Numbered from the stretch's first letter, positions 1 through 14,328 are shown. The stretch is DNA of 64,000 nucleotides from Patagioenas fasciata (GCF_037038585.1 NC_092521.1:105726398-105790397); one strand, 5' to 3'. Notes: generated from the letters alone by a model not told the origin. Made by a program: numbers and translations.

Positions 1-737
1 CTGGGGACCTCTGAGTTGCTCACCAAAACTGAAGTTTCCAGAAGACATAAGAGAATGAGGAACACAGATTATGGGAAATCCAGTTTGTTGTATGATTTTT
101 CACTGAACTATTAAGAACAAAACAGGCCATAATATATTTGCAGATATCCCAAGGCATACAAATGACAGATAAGTACTAATTGTTCACATTATTAAATCAG
201 TGGACAGAAAATACCTTGAAGTTTAAGCCACACGGGCAAAAGTTTTTTTGATCTAAGAAGCAGAAATACACCCAGAAAAGAACAATCCTGCCCCTAAATA
301 GGTTTTCCAATTTTGTTTTGTTATAGAAGTAACCCTCATGTGGCAAATTTCCAAATAGGATGTTCTTACAGTTCCTTCCCCTCCCTTCTAAGAACACACT
401 TGGCCCAGAAAAGTCAGACACAAAATACCCAATTCTACAGTTTGACAGAAACTACCTCTATGTAAGTACTTTTGCTTATCTTTAAATAAGCATGTGGTGG
501 GAAAACCTTCAAGCATCACTTCTACTTGGAGATTTCTAGGGAGGCCAGTGATGCCATTAATAATAACGATTATTAAAAACCCACCAAATACTTCAGAATA
601 GGGAAATAAAAGTCTAATCTACATTGAAAAAGGTCTGATAATAGAACGAAAATTCTACCTTGCTATATTCACAGTATTGCCTCATCTAAGTGGTTAACAA
701 TCAGGCAAAACAAAGCAGTCAAGTACTCTAACCTATT

Positions 738-1160
738 GTCATAGTTCAGCCCCAGCTCACAACTAAAAATCACACTCGCTCACCTCTTCCCCGCCACCAG
801 TGGGATGGGGAGGAGAATCAGGAAACAAAAGGCAAAACTCATGGGTTGGGATAAGAACAGTTTGACAGAACAGTTAAAAAAACCAAACAAACAAAAAACC
901 ACAACAAAACTAAACAAACAAAACAACCAACCAAAAACCAAACCAAACAAAAAAATCCCAAGAAACCTCCCAACCACACACCAAAAAAACCCCACACACC
1001 AAAAACCCCAAAGCACCACAAAAACAAAAACCACTACAAATAATAACAGCAATAATAAGAGAACATACAAAGTGATGGATACACAGCGCAATCTCTCTCC
1101 ACGTGGTAATCCCATCATTGCCGTTCAACTTTTCTGAAGCAGCCAATTGTGAATTCCAAA
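738..1160 (-). mobile_element. ERVL-type LTR remnant (minus orientation) with A/C-rich expansion
   Basis: The stretch from about 738 to 868 has the layout of the 3' end of the avian ERVL LTR seen at 23937-24471, but reversed: a TCATAGTT...CCCAGC start, a tract with TGGGATGGGGAGGAGAATC, and an AACTCATGGGTTGGGATAA block matching the motif before the LTR end. Around 1062-1120 more LTR-like sequence follows. An A/C-only block at about 868-1030 interrupts it. Homology was judged by eye against the other copy in this window; the outer limits are approximate. Confidence 0.6.
868..1060. repeat. A/C-rich, nearly G-free low-complexity block
   Basis: About 190 bp made almost only of A and C on the plus strand (CCAAACAAA-type units), with very few G or T. 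It produces long spurious reading frames on both strands rich in Lys/Asn/Thr/Pro or Phe/Val/Trp/Gly; these are not genes. Confidence 0.85.
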
Positions 1161-1364
1161 CCACAGCCTGTGACAAAACCTTCCCTCCCCTGTCCCAGAC
1201 AAAAGCTCACACCTAAAACACAATAGCACCAAACTACGCAGTCCAAAGAGAACCAAGAGCATCCTGGACTGCTCTGTTGCCTGGCAGCAAGAAAAAGAGA
1301 CTGCCCACGTGGCCAGCCCCCCTTTTACAACTGAGCATGACCTTAAATACTGACAAAATTATGA

Positions 1365-2632
1365 AGATGATTATTATGGAAGCTATTGAGAAACACCTGG
1401 AGAACAACAGTCATCAGCCCCAGCCAGCACGGGTTCATGAGGGGAAAGTCTTGCTTAACACAATTTCTTTCTATGACAAGGTTACCCACCTAGTTGACTC
1501 AGGGAAGCCAGTCAATGGATTTCAGTAAAGCCTTTGATATTGTCTCTCACAGTATCCTCCTGGACAAGATGTCCAGCATATTGCTGGATAAACACACCAT
1601 GCAGTGGGTAAGCAGCTGGCTGACGGGCCAGGCTCAAAGGGTTACAAAAAATGGGGTTATGCCGGGCTGGCAACCAGTGACTAGCAGGGTTCTGCAGGGG
1701 CAGTGCTCTTCAATGAAGGACCTGATTGAATACTAATGAAGTTTGCCGATGACACTAAATTGGGAGGAGCTGTTGACATTCTCAAGGGCAGAGAGGCCCT
1801 GTAGAGGGATCTGGACAAATTAGAGAGTGGGGCAATCACCAACCACATGAAGTTTAACCAGGGCAAGTGCCAGATTTTGCACCTCAGACAGGGCAACCCT
1901 GTCTGCGCATACAGACCAGGGGATGAGAAGCTGGAAAGCAGCTCCACAGAGAAGGATCTGGGGGTTCTGGTTGACAGCAAGTTGAACACGAGCCACCAGT
2001 GTGCCCTGACAGCCAAGAGGGCCAAACATGTCCTAGGTGCACCAAGCACAGCGTTGCCAGTCAAGTGAGGGGGATGACTGTCCTGCTCTGCTCTGCACTG
2101 GTGCAGCCTCACCTGGAGCACTGTGTGCAGTTCTGGACACTACAGGATAAAAAGGATATAAAGCTACTGGAGAGTGTCCAGAAGAGGGCTGTGAATTTGG
2201 TGAAGGGTTTGGAGGGGAAGCTGTACGAGGAGCGGCTAAAGTTACTTGGTATGTTCAGCCTGGAGAAGGGGAGACTGAGGGGAGACCTCATAGTGGCTAT
2301 GGCTTCCTCACAAGAAGAGGAAGAGGGGTAGGCACCAAACTCTTCTCTGTGGTAAGCAATGACAGAACCTAAGGAAATAGCAAGAAAAGGTGCCACGGAG
2401 GTTTAGGTTGGACATTAAGAAAATGTTCTTCACCCAGAGAGTGGTGGAGCACTAGAACAGGCTCTCCAAGGAGTTGGTCATGGCCCCAAGCATGACAGTG
2501 TTCAAGAAGAGACTGGACAATGCCCTCAGACACATGGTGTGAATTTTAGGGTTGTCATATGCAGGGACAGGAGATGGACTAGATCACTGTGGGTCCCCTT
2601 CCAACTCAGGACATTCTATGATTCTATGAATA
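1365..2632 (+). mobile_element. CR1 LINE fragment (3' part of reverse transcriptase ORF plus 3' end)
   Basis: Broken frames read as the C-terminal part of the CR1 ORF2 reverse transcriptase. Recognisable pieces are a 'FYDKVTHLVDSGKPV' segment, 'DFSKAFDIVSHSILLDK', 'KCQILHLRQGNP', '[13 protein letters not shown]' and '[22 protein letters not shown]'. The copy ends in the typical repeated ATTCTATGA 3' terminus near 2630. Several frameshifts and stops make it non-functional. It lies antisense to TGFBR1 inside intron 4. Confidence 0.92.
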
Positions 2633-5600
2633 ACCCTTTGGCTAGTTTTGGGTCAGCTCTCCTGGCTGTGCCATTCCCCCCAGCTACTTGTAGAAATTAA
2701 CCCTATCTAAGCCAACCCAGCACGCTTGGAAAAGACTGTCAGAAAGTTGCACCTGCAGTGGGAAGCTTCTCATAATACACTCACAGAAGAGACTTCCAAA
2801 CGGAAAGATTTTTTAAAGATATTTTCAATTAATTTTTAGTCAGGACTGCTGCTTCTTTTGCTATTTCACATATCCATGTCTGAATCTGCAGAACTCAGCA
2901 TATGTGATTTTTTTCCAAAGAGAATTATGGTCTCTGAAAAGTCATTCCATCAGTGTTAGCTTCGCTGAGCCAGTTTTACAGAACTATTAGAAACAGGTAT
3001 GTGTTCACAGGCCTCTCAAATACATATAGTCAAGGAGCCATAATTCTTTCCTATTGTGTGTCCGACTTGTGGCCCCCTAATCAGATTTTAAAAAGACAGT
3101 GTTACATCCAAGCTTATACAAATATTAATTACAGACAAGCTGAAACACAGCACTAAGTGCAATGTCTAGTTATTAGATAGCACCTACTACATTTTCTTTA
3201 CCTGGCTATATTTGACAAGCTACACATTTGTTTAGCGATCTAAGGAGAACACATGTTATGATCAATGTAAATCCTATACTGTTGACATTAGTTAATTATT
3301 ACTAAGTAATTAACCTGACCCTGAGTATTTCAGGCTGCACAGTAAACAGCATCTGCCATGAAGCCTTCAATCACAGGATTTGCATTATCAGGTAAGAAAG
3401 AGTAATTACACCCAGTAGTAGTTACAGCCTTCCATGAGAAGGTAACCTAATTTACTAATTTATCATCAAGAAACTCGAGCAATTTCAAACACTAGAAAAA
3501 ATGTACGTATGTTCTTGGAAACCTATTTAAGAGATAATCATGGTTATTACATCTGTTTGCAAGAAACCTGAAAGTATTTTAGACCATCAAAATTGCTAAA
3601 AGGTTTTTCTTTTGTCCTTGTAACAATTTAAAATTCTGAGTAAATAAACTTTCAGATCGGTTGTTAGAAGATTACAGTTTGGAAAAAAAAAAACAACAAA
3701 AACATTAGTGATGTCCAAGAGACATCCATCTTAGACAAGCTGCTTCTTGAAGAAATGAATTTGTAACAACTGCTTTGTCAAATACATAGTCAAGTTTTAA
3801 TTAAAACGGAATTGACTGAATCCACTTCAGGAAAAATGCTTTTTCCACATTGGTACTTGCAAAACAAAAATGTGGAACTGACACATGCTTCATTAAGGTG
3901 TGACAATATTGCTTGGTACCAGAGTTTTGAACTGCAGACTTAGATTTCAACTTGTATGTTTAAAAGGAGCTGCAGAACTAGTATCATGTAGTGAAGTGTT
4001 TCAAAGAAAGGAGTGGGATACATGAGCCCTTTTTTGGCATGCAGATAACATAACAGGAAAAAAAGGGGGGAACAAGAAGTGAAAAGGTTAGATACATACG
4101 GGATCTATGACTAGAAAACTCTCAGAAATGACATATTCAGGGAGATGTGGGAAAAAATACTTTTGTCTGTGGCTGGAAGAGGACTGATATTTTGTTACTG
4201 AAACAGTCTGACTCTAACATTGAAATAGTAATCTGATTAAATTGATAAAAAGCACTTGAGCTGTGTAGTTAGCAAGACCTTCCAGTCAAATTTCTTCTTC
4301 TCAGGCTAAAGCTAGAACTTCAAAAAGAATAAATGGTTCAAATGTTACTTTTCTCAATAGGACGGAATTATGCTCATTGCTCCACAGCACATGGCCTAAC
4401 ATCATTCTTGCGGATCTACTTATCATGTAAGGTAGTCAGTCTGAACAAAACTTTCACCTACAAAAGCACAGTTTTCAAGTAAGAGGAAGGAATGGAGAGG
4501 CCAGCATATTTTAACACAAAGTTATCTGAAAGTGTGCAGTAAAAGACTTCACATTACTTGTAACATGACTACAGATAATTAGGGTTACAGACATCTAATC
4601 CAGGGAAACCTTTAGTATTGTAAATAAAGGCTACTGCCACTGCTCTTCTACTAGTAGAATAGTACAGATGAGTAGTACCTGATACACTTTACAATTAAGT
4701 GTCTAGGTTAGAAAGACCAAAACAAAAAAAAAAAATCTCACCCAAAACCCAAGCTAGCTGTTCAGGTGGTTCAAAACAAGGCAACACACAACCCAGAATG
4801 TAATTTCCTTGACCTGGCAGTATTTGAAAGGGAGTATATACTCCTGTCTAAGTAAAGAGTTATTCAGAAAACAAACATGCTAACCAGAGAGAACACAACT
4901 GCAGTTAAAATCATTTATTGCTTCTCAGCTGCCAAGGTGGCTTAACAGCAGCATCTATTTCCCAGTAAATTTTGGGATGGGAAAGCAGACAGATTGGACC
5001 GGCTCCTGTAGCCTTCTGAACACCATACAACTGTGGGGAAGCCAAGGAGGAGAGTGTGCCATTAAGGCACATGGAATGTCTGAACAGTGTAGAACAACAA
5101 ATGAAGACAGTAGTCCAGTCACAAGCTCTGTGTCTCTACCATCTGAGCTGAAGCCACTGACTTAACTGATCTGACTTGTAAACACTTTCTAATCTATATA
5201 TGCACCCTTATACTTGAAGTTACCCCCCCTCCCATTTTACAACTACAGTGGCCAGCCAGATGTTCCCCAGCAGTTGTGAAAAATACACAGTTGCATTAAG
5301 AGGAGACACCTAATTAAAACCTTTACTAGTAGGGAGAATTGCAGCATGACACTGCTCCACACTTACACCACAAACTACATGTCAAGAGATAAGAGTCCTC
5401 AGCATTCATGATGGACATATGAGAACCTACTCCTAATTCTTCTTCAGAGATCACTGAAGCTTCCAGCAAGCACTGAATTGGGATTGCACAAGCAGTTCCT
5501 TGTGCTGATATATCTCTGTAGTCATCTTTGCAAGGTCTCAGACAGTCAGATACTTAGAGTCTCATGACTGCAATCCAGCTAAACTGTAGTAACTCCTGAA

Positions 5601-5900
5601 TGCATTCAACAGTCTACGCTATGGAGAAATGGAGGCAAATCCTTCACAGCTACTATTGCTGTGAACTAATACTTCATCTTGCACCTGGCATCTAATAAGT
5701 ATTTATCAGCACCAGCATCTACAATGAAAGACTTAACAGGTGTTTTTAAGCCATTGGTCTCTAAAGCCATGGGATACACTTGCTCCTCTCAGAGTACCAT
5801 GACAGCATACCTACTAAACTGGAAGCATAACCTCCTTAATGGTCCCTCTGTGTTCTCCCATTTAATGGGAGCCTGATGTATTCCAAGCTCTTGCTTGGAA

Positions 5901-5974
5901 TATTCAGGATTTCTGAATGCTTAAATATTCAGGATTTCTGAATGCTTAAATATTCAGGATTTCTGAATGCTTAA
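5901..5974. repeat. 25-bp tandem repeat, three copies, each with a short palindrome
   Basis: Three head-to-tail copies of a 25-bp unit at 5901, 5926 and 5951 (last copy one base short). Each contains TTCAG-GATTT-CTGAA, an inverted repeat with a 5-nt loop. The copies appear identical to each other, so the expansion is recent or homogenised. It is a minisatellite; no function is implied. Confidence 0.9.
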
Positions 5975-7911
5975 CCCACAAAAAGAACGGTGTGTACCTA
6001 TTTCCTTACTGAGAATGCAGAATGTTATACTGAGAATTCTGCACTGCTGGACTAAAAATAGTAATCCAGTTTCCACATCTGCTCAGACAGCAACACTGTT
6101 AGAAAATAGACTCAAGAATAGCAGCATTTTCAAAATGTGTCTCATGCATTTTTTGCAAATCAGTTACCAACTAGCGCTCAAGAGAAGAGCCTTACCCTAA
6201 AGCCTTAAAGCCTCAAGTAATGGCATGACCTATCAACTAAGGATTTTTTCTTTGCATGTAGAGCATATTAACAATAGAAATTCGAAACAATTTTATATCA
6301 CATTATATTACAAGGAACCCAAAGATGATGAAGTCAGATGGAATTTCATTCTATTGCATCTGGAACCTGAGACAGCAATCAGGAAATTATTTTAGGAACT
6401 CACTCATTTAGGAAACCTTCCTCATACCTCCTCCACACAGCAGTGAAGCATATTTTTGGGACAAACTATTTATGGGTTTGGGGCAAAATGGGAGAGTAGT
6501 ATTGTTAGATACTATAGATAGATTCTATTAAAAAGTTATAGCTAAGGTATTGCAATATATCATTTATGCTTTTAAGTGAGACATAGCACCTAAGGCTTCT
6601 GCAGAGATGGATTTTAATTTGTCTTTAATGTGATTGATCTACTAATTTTACACCCAGGCTCCAGATACTCTAGCAGGTCCATCAGAACAAATTCAAGCTC
6701 TCAGAGGTGCTATTAATATCCAATACAACTCCAGGCATGAAAGTAAGACAGCTTCTAATGGGAAGCATAATAAGCTGCAGGAAGAAGTTGTCTGGTATGC
6801 TATAGATCTGCAAGCTCTTGGAGGTTAACAAGTTGCACAAACTACTGTTAGGGACAACTTTGCTAAAGTTAACCCTTTCCTGTGTTCTGCACAACTTCTT
6901 GGGTTCTGTTCCAGCTCTAGAGGTTTATATATAGAAACCTGACATCAAACTACTGGGAACTAAAAAGAACTGGTAATCAAAAAGAACTCTATTTACATGT
7001 ATACTTCGACTAAACTAAAACCATTTAGGAATTCCCCACAAAACTGAGAACCCTTTAAGAATCCAGGATGTGTATGGATTCTTGACTCCTCCCTAAGGTG
7101 ACAGAATTTTCTGCTAATGCTTTCTTAATGAAAAAGTCAAAGGCTGTTTGTGGTGAAACACAGAATTACAGATCAATATAACTGAATGAAACAGAATAAT
7201 ATTTGAGCTTCCCTTAATGTAAGAAATTAAAAACTTTTGTTGATTTTGACAAATTTATGTGTCTTAAATTGGACTTCAGGAAAACTTAAGAAACTTTCAT
7301 CTGACTGAAATCATAACTCAAGTTGGAAAAAAATGTTAAACTGTTCATTGTAGCAGATACTTAAAGGCTTATCAGGAGAGCTTCAGGGAACAGGTACAGG
7401 GGATTTTTTTTAATACTAGGAACAAATAATTAATTCCCTTTTTCCATTTTTTTCTCTAACTGGAGTTCTGAATGAGTAACTTCTTGTATCTCAGCCTGAG
7501 AAATGAATCCCCCACCTCCTGCTTTATATCAGGACAAGATTAGACATGATCACTTTTGGTCCCACACTTACCTTTTTATGGAAGTACAGGTATGCCACAG
7601 ATGCGTAAGCCAACAGGATAAGGTATGTCCTTTTTTATACCAAACTTAGCCAGTATTTTAACTTGCTTGTAGAAATTACACTTCATTAAATATGCATTTT
7701 TTTAGATGTAAACAAAGCATGTTTTCGAGAGAAAAGAAAATATACTTTTTTCCCCTCGTTAAACCTATGAAAAACCTGCCAAACTCTGAAATGCTCTAGT
7801 AGCAAAATTATTTTTTGCTGTTCTTAATTGAAGACTCACAATCTAATTTTCCCCTTCATATAGCATCTATTCTGAGTACACAATCAGTAAAATGAATTCA
7901 TAGTACCACTA

Positions 7912-8157
<246 letters not shown>

Positions 8158-9943
8158 TTAGCATTAACCTTAAACAGCACTAAGAAAATAAGGACTTAGG
8201 TACTAAATACAAGATCCATATTTGATAAGATATTTCTCTTAGAATGCACATAAACCCTCTTAAGATTTTCACAGCTGTTGTGAACTGCTAACAAGCATGT
8301 AGGTAAGATGCTGCTTTCAACCTTATAGGCCAGCAATAAAAGTATTCAAAGTTACTATGCTACAAACTGTGTCTACACAGAAAACAAACTTCCTTTCAGT
8401 TTAGAATTTTGGCAGTTGTTGACCCATAAAGTTTTATTTTAATGAAAAAAATAAACCATGAAGTGATCAGGATTGAGTTTTGTGGGTTTTTTTTTGTTGC
8501 TGTCTTAAAAAAAAAAAAAAAAAAATCCGCCCATAACTCCCCTGGCAAAGCAGTTCAAGAGCACTTTCGCTACTGATTCACTTACTTGATTTATCACTAG
8601 ATATGACTTGGTCCATTTCTAAGTTAAAGTGAAACCATGCTTATCAGCAACACTGACTGCTGAATGTTCACACTCATGCCCAAGTATGCCAGTAGCTTTC
8701 TAGTACTCTCAAGCCACAGTAAAACAGGAATGCAATCTTCCCATTTTACAGACCATTCTTGTGCCCTTTACTATAGATATACTTGAGAAAAATGCTTACA
8801 TTCATGAAGGCTTCAAAGCTTCAGAACATCCACATGCTTCCAAACTCACCGCACCTCATAATTTGCTTCTGTAAGTTTATACAACAAGAAGCACTAACAT
8901 CCCCCAAAGACTGTGGTTTTTTTGTTTGTTTAGCTTGTCTGGTTTTTGTTTGTAGGGTTTGTTGTTGGGTTTTGTTTTGTTAAGTCTTTATTTTATGTCT
9001 TTCCTGTTGTAACTGCAGGGCTTGCCACAGAATTCTGTAGTGATACTACAGTACAGGATGAATGCATCAGCCAGGTTATCTGCTCAGACTAAGCTCTCTT
9101 GGTATAAGATTACTTCATTTAAACACTTTACAAAATAATCTATTACTCCATAATGACTGTTCCAAGAGCTGATAGAAGAACATCTGTATTTCCTTACATT
9201 ATGGAAAATAAATCCCAACAAATAGCTCACACAACTAGTTCTCATCCAATCTCTGGATATTCTTTGCTAATAACAGCACTAGAAGAACATCTGATATGGT
9301 CAGCAGCATTGTCATGCTTATGTCTCAGTCTGAGGAGTGCAAATTAAAACACTACAGCATTCAGAGGAGTTCCTCAAGACTTACTGACTTGCAGGAATTT
9401 TCTGTGTGATCTGTGCTGACAACATACCTACACGAAGAAAGGAAAGGAAAAAAAAGGCACCATACCCGTGACTTAATCATTGTCAGGTGCTACAATAATT
9501 CCTACTGAGAAAATTAAAGTTTTTGCTGTAATAGCTGTCCTCAGGTCAATTGTGTTGTGTGCCCAAACTGTAAATGCTCACCTGCGAAGCCTAACTTCCA
9601 TTCTTTATGGACAGACTTTTGAAATGCATAAAAGGCAAGACTAGAACAACCACACAACCAAACTCACACCTGAAAATATAAAATTAGACTTTATTGGGCA
9701 GAGAAAGCATCCTCCTTAGCACTTACGTACTACTGCAAAATCCACTGACAAATGTTATATACAACTTGATTTTGTATACTTGAAATGGGTGACACGCCTA
9801 TTATTTTTTTTCCTACAGCTGCTTCAGAAAACTGTTTGTACGTTTTCAGTTTCAGATGCACTGCTCTCAACTTGCTGTACCATTTAAAGACAATCCTTCT
9901 TGTTTAAAGAAGATGTCCCAGGATTATCAGCTAACCTCTAAAC

Positions 9944-10099
9944 CAGGTGTGTCCAACTAATTTTCACCTAAAATTTGTAGCATTTATACAGTAATTTTAG
10001 CAGTAGTTACATTTATACAATCCTAAAATTTCATTCGGTCCTTTGAAGGCAACCGCGAGACTGATGTGGCCCCCAGTAAAAATGAGTTAGACACACCTG
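9944..10099. mobile_element. hAT-superfamily MITE (156 bp) with 8-bp target-site duplication
   Basis: The element begins CAGGTGTGTCCAACTAATTT and its reverse complement begins CAGGTGTGTCTAACTCATTT, giving terminal inverted repeats with 2 mismatches in 20. It is flanked by CTCTAAAC (9936-9943) and GTCTAAAC (10100-10107), an 8-bp duplication with one mismatch. CAGG-type termini plus an 8-bp duplication are the hallmark of hAT transposons (Charlie-like). The 156-bp size leaves no room for a transposase, so this is a non-autonomous copy. Confidence 0.88.
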
Positions 10100-13000
10100 G
10101 TCTAAACCTTCCAGACATTGAACACTACAAACGCCAAATCATCACATTAGCATGTCACAGTGCAATAAAAACTTTGCTAACTGTGATCTAATCACCTTGC
10201 TCCTATGCTTTTTTATAATATTTATAAGATTCAGCTTGCTTGTATTTTTTGCAACTGTGCTTTCCCTTACTACTGCTGCTGAACAAACCCAGAATATTCT
10301 AATCCATATTTATCTTACATACATAAGAATTCCTTACAGATGTTCTGTTGCAACTGAGCAGTCTCTTTTTGCTATAGAGGAAATATGGATCTTGAGCGAT
10401 TGCTTTACTGTAAACCAGACTGCCTGAAAAGTAGCTCACTGGAGACAGCAGCAATGTTACCCTTTGACATACACATTGGGCACAACTGTATTTCAAGCTC
10501 TTGGAGTACAGCTTCTTTTAACTGTGCATGGAAAAAAGATGTCAGTCAGTTTGCTCATCAGGAGCATAAGAAAATTCAAGACCATGTTTAATTGAAAAGC
10601 AGCTCATAACATTTAGCAACTTGTATTCAGCCACAGTCATCCAATTTATACCTGAAGCCTTCCCTCATCTTCATACATCCATCCATCATCATCTTCATGA
10701 GCATCCTCAAGCCTTCTGAGAGTTTAAACAAAAGAGTTCTTTTGCTTTTCCATATCTTAACTGTATTCTGATTAGTTTGGACCAATGACTGTCCAATGCA
10801 TAAGTTTGAATCTGATTTGGTTAATTTGGGAATTAAGGAATTAAGTTCTAAAGCACTAAATGTGGCCAACAAAAGCCGCTGCTCTTTATTCTTGTTCATA
10901 AGTTTCTGTCCATAATATTTCCTCTGAAGAGTAATAAAAAAACCCAACCGCATGAACTGTGAAAAAACTCATTCCCATCAAGCATCTATGAACTGCAGAT
11001 AAATTTTTAAGTTTTACATTCACTTAAACTGACTCAACGTTACATTGATTTTTGTGACCCTTTGGATTTCTAAATACCAAGTTCCTGCTTGAAGTCACCT
11101 ACCCATAATAACCAAATTTATCTCCCCTGTTTTTGGCAATTCTTCCTATTTCCTTCCAATTTAGTTACTCTGTCATTTGTGAGCTGGAAAGTAACAGCTG
11201 GGCATCCCCATCTGTCTATAAAATACGTAGTTGATATTCAGAGATTTGTATCATGATCTAAAAATCATTCTCAGCTACAGGAGACTCTGAAATCCTTCTC
11301 TTAGAAGCTTCACATCTATTTTAAATGTTTCATCAATTCCTTTCATTAAGCTTCTAGTGGTTTCACGGCAATATTAACAGAACTCAAGACTGAATAATTA
11401 ACAACAGCTTACTATTCAGCATTGCAGAAAATGAATTCTATCTCCCCTTTGATCTGAACAGGGAGTTAATTTTTAAAGTTTTGATCACTTCTCTGTTTTA
11501 TATGCTTCTCTTCAGACAATGCTGTAATACAAAACTGGTACAATCTTTTTTATTTGACTATGAGCTCTTTTGGCCCTTCAGCATGAATTCAAGAACAGAA
11601 CATTTACTTTAGGTCACCAGATCAAACGCTTCCTTAGCTGTGCTTCTTAAATCTGGATTTGCTTTGTTCTGTACATCATCATCATGTCTCTTGCAACCTC
11701 TTGCACCAACAACATCCCTGTCACAGTTCAGTTTCTGACAAGCTTAAGCACTATTTTAACTAGCAGGTCTGACTTTTCTCCCTTCAGTGACCCTGTTCCC
11801 CACCCCCAGTTTATTCCATAAATGTACAGTCTTCTCAAATTTAAATGTGCTGTACCAAAGTCTGGATTAAAATACATATTTCAATTAGATTCAAATGCTG
11901 CAGGCATACTTCAGGACACAAGAAAATTATCAGTTCAGGTACTAAGGCACCATGAATTTACATAGTCATTGACTGACTGGTTCTGAGACAAGTGACAGAA
12001 GTCATTGCAAATATATACACTGCCAACAGTACAGAAAATAAGTACTTGAAGCACCTCCTATCCCACTGTCATAATAAAAGGGAAGTACAGAACACTAAAT
12101 AATACTAATGCTGGTCTTACAAACAGCTGAACAACACAGAACTCACTGCTGCTCATATTAAAGAAACATCCAATCTTGCTTTACAGGGAACATGACTGTC
12201 TTTCAAGCATAAGAACAAATTGGTGAACAGCTTTCCTTATGGGTAAGTCATGCAGCCACCAGTAAGCAGTGCTCAAACACTATAGTAGGTCAGGTACTCT
12301 GGGAGTCAAGACCAGTGTGACTGTCCTGAAGCTCTGAAAACTAAGTAATTCCCCAGCATGTTGCTTTTAATTGAAGTGTAATTTGTAAATAGGCAAAGGC
12401 ACCACAGGGAAGAAGGTCAGAAGGAAAATGAAGGAACGTTCCTGATAAGAAATGGAAAGACCAACTGACAGCTAAGACTGAATTAACTGTATCACAGGCC
12501 TGACTTCTGATGTAAAGAAGTGTGGGAAATAAGCCACGTAGAAAGTGGCAGAAGTGCTATGATTATCTACAGAGGTTAAAAGGCAAACTGTCAATCAGAC
12601 ATTAACCAAATATGACTAAATAAAGATTAAGGGGAAGACTTCAAAGGCTTTCTTTCCTGGGTTTACTGAAGTGACAGCAGATAGCACATTGTGGATTACT
12701 ACTTCTATATAGAATAAACACCTGCTCTTTTAAGGTTTATCTTGTTTTAAATTAGAACTTGTTTTCAGCCACCTTTAGGAAAAGTCTGTACCTGCAGACT
12801 TTAAGAGTTGTATGCTTCTAATAGTGTAACAATCATATATCACAACTTCCTGCATTCCAAAAACTGTATAACTCTGACTCCTCCATATTCTCTTACTAGG
12901 TCTCTTATTGCAGTATGCCCCACCCTAGAAAGAACATAACTGGAGAAGTCCAGAATTTGCATTTATCAAGTTCTAGCCCAATATGTTGTTAGTTCTACTA

Positions 13001-13349
13001 ATCACTTTCATTATTTGATTTAGTCCTCTGTTAGCAAAAGAAAAAATTGAGGTAAACAAACTAATAATGCTCTATTTCTAACCAGAAAGCAACTTACCCT
13101 ATCACAATCAAATCTTATTAGGACACAAAAAAGCTTTCTCAGTTGAAACATAACTGCCTACAGACTCAGTGCCTACTCGACCTCACCAGTGAAGATACAA
13201 CTAAAGATGAATTATTTTGACCTATACTCTAAACATGTTTACCAAGTTATGTTGATTTTACTTGATAGAGCTACAGGCTATTCAGTTTTACCAGTTACTG
13301 CCATTGGGAAAGAAATACAACCTAGATGGTTGGGGTTTGTTATCATTTT

Positions 13350-13545
13350 TTCCAATTCTGGATAAGAGAAGGCTGTGGGGAGACCTTATTGTGGTATTTC
13401 AGTACTTAAAAGAGGCCTATAAGAAAGATGAGGACAGACTTTTCAGCAGGGCCTGTTGCAGTAAGACAAGGGGTAATGGTTTTAAACTAAAGGAGCAGAG
13501 ATTCAGGCTGGACATGGATTTCATTTGCAAGTAGTAGGAATAATT
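13350..13545 (+). mobile_element. CR1 LINE fragment
   Basis: Short piece of the CR1 ORF2 C-terminus: the frame 'RRLWGDLIVVFQYL' followed by 'DRLFSRACC' and 'RGNGFKLKEQRFRLDM' matches the homologous part of the longer CR1 copy at 54740-55545. Truncated at both ends, inside TGFBR1 intron 3. Confidence 0.85.
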
Positions 13546-14328
13546 TTCAGTATTAAAACTTTTTATATAGTAGAAGGCTGATAAGAGGTTACAGTACACA
13601 ATCTGATGTCTCGCTGTTTAACATGAATTGGAGATTAATTAATTAATACAATTATCTGATGCATCAACCCCTATTAAATAATATTTCTGTGACACAGACC
13701 ACCACAAGTCTACAATTAACTATGGCAGGATTACAGTAGCAGAGACTATGTCTCATCTTCCCAGAGCAACATCTGTTGAAGTCAGAATTAAAACAATAAT
13801 TCATGAAATCAAGGTATAGAAGTTCTTCAGACATGGTCTGCCTACTGCATCCATTCTATACACATAGAAATGGTTACTTGCAACTGAGAACACATCTTCT
13901 GTAAGAAGAGAACTGGCTAATTAACTTGGAATTCAGAATATTCTTCATATACCAATAGCTACAGATATAAATTAATTTTCAGTTTAAAACCAAAGAAAAA
14001 ACTTCAGAAATTATCTTAAAACCACAGAAAACGATAATTTAGATATCCTGTGCAGAACAAAAAGGCCTTACAAATAGAGGAAACAACACATTTACAATAG
14101 CTGACTGTGATATTCCCTACAGACTGTGCTCTGAGAATGATGAGGAACAGTGACAGCAACTCAATGTTCTTTTACTTCTATATGTTGGATCTCCACTGAT
14201 ATGAAATGAATCTACATGGAAATACCTATTGAATAAAAAGTATAAGTAGATTTGACAATTATTTTTTTTTTAAATGATGCCTTACAAGTCTCTTAAGCAC
14301 AGTAATTACGGCTAAAGTGTGACATTAC

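Noticed and set aside
780-1176. Overlapping frames rich in Val/Phe/Trp or Lys/Thr/Asn on both strands
   Set aside because: Produced by the A/C-only block; no real protein features.
6682-6894. Minus-strand open frame as a possible TGFBR1 exon 5
   Set aside because: Its peptide has no kinase catalytic-loop or hinge motifs and it lacks proper splice signals.
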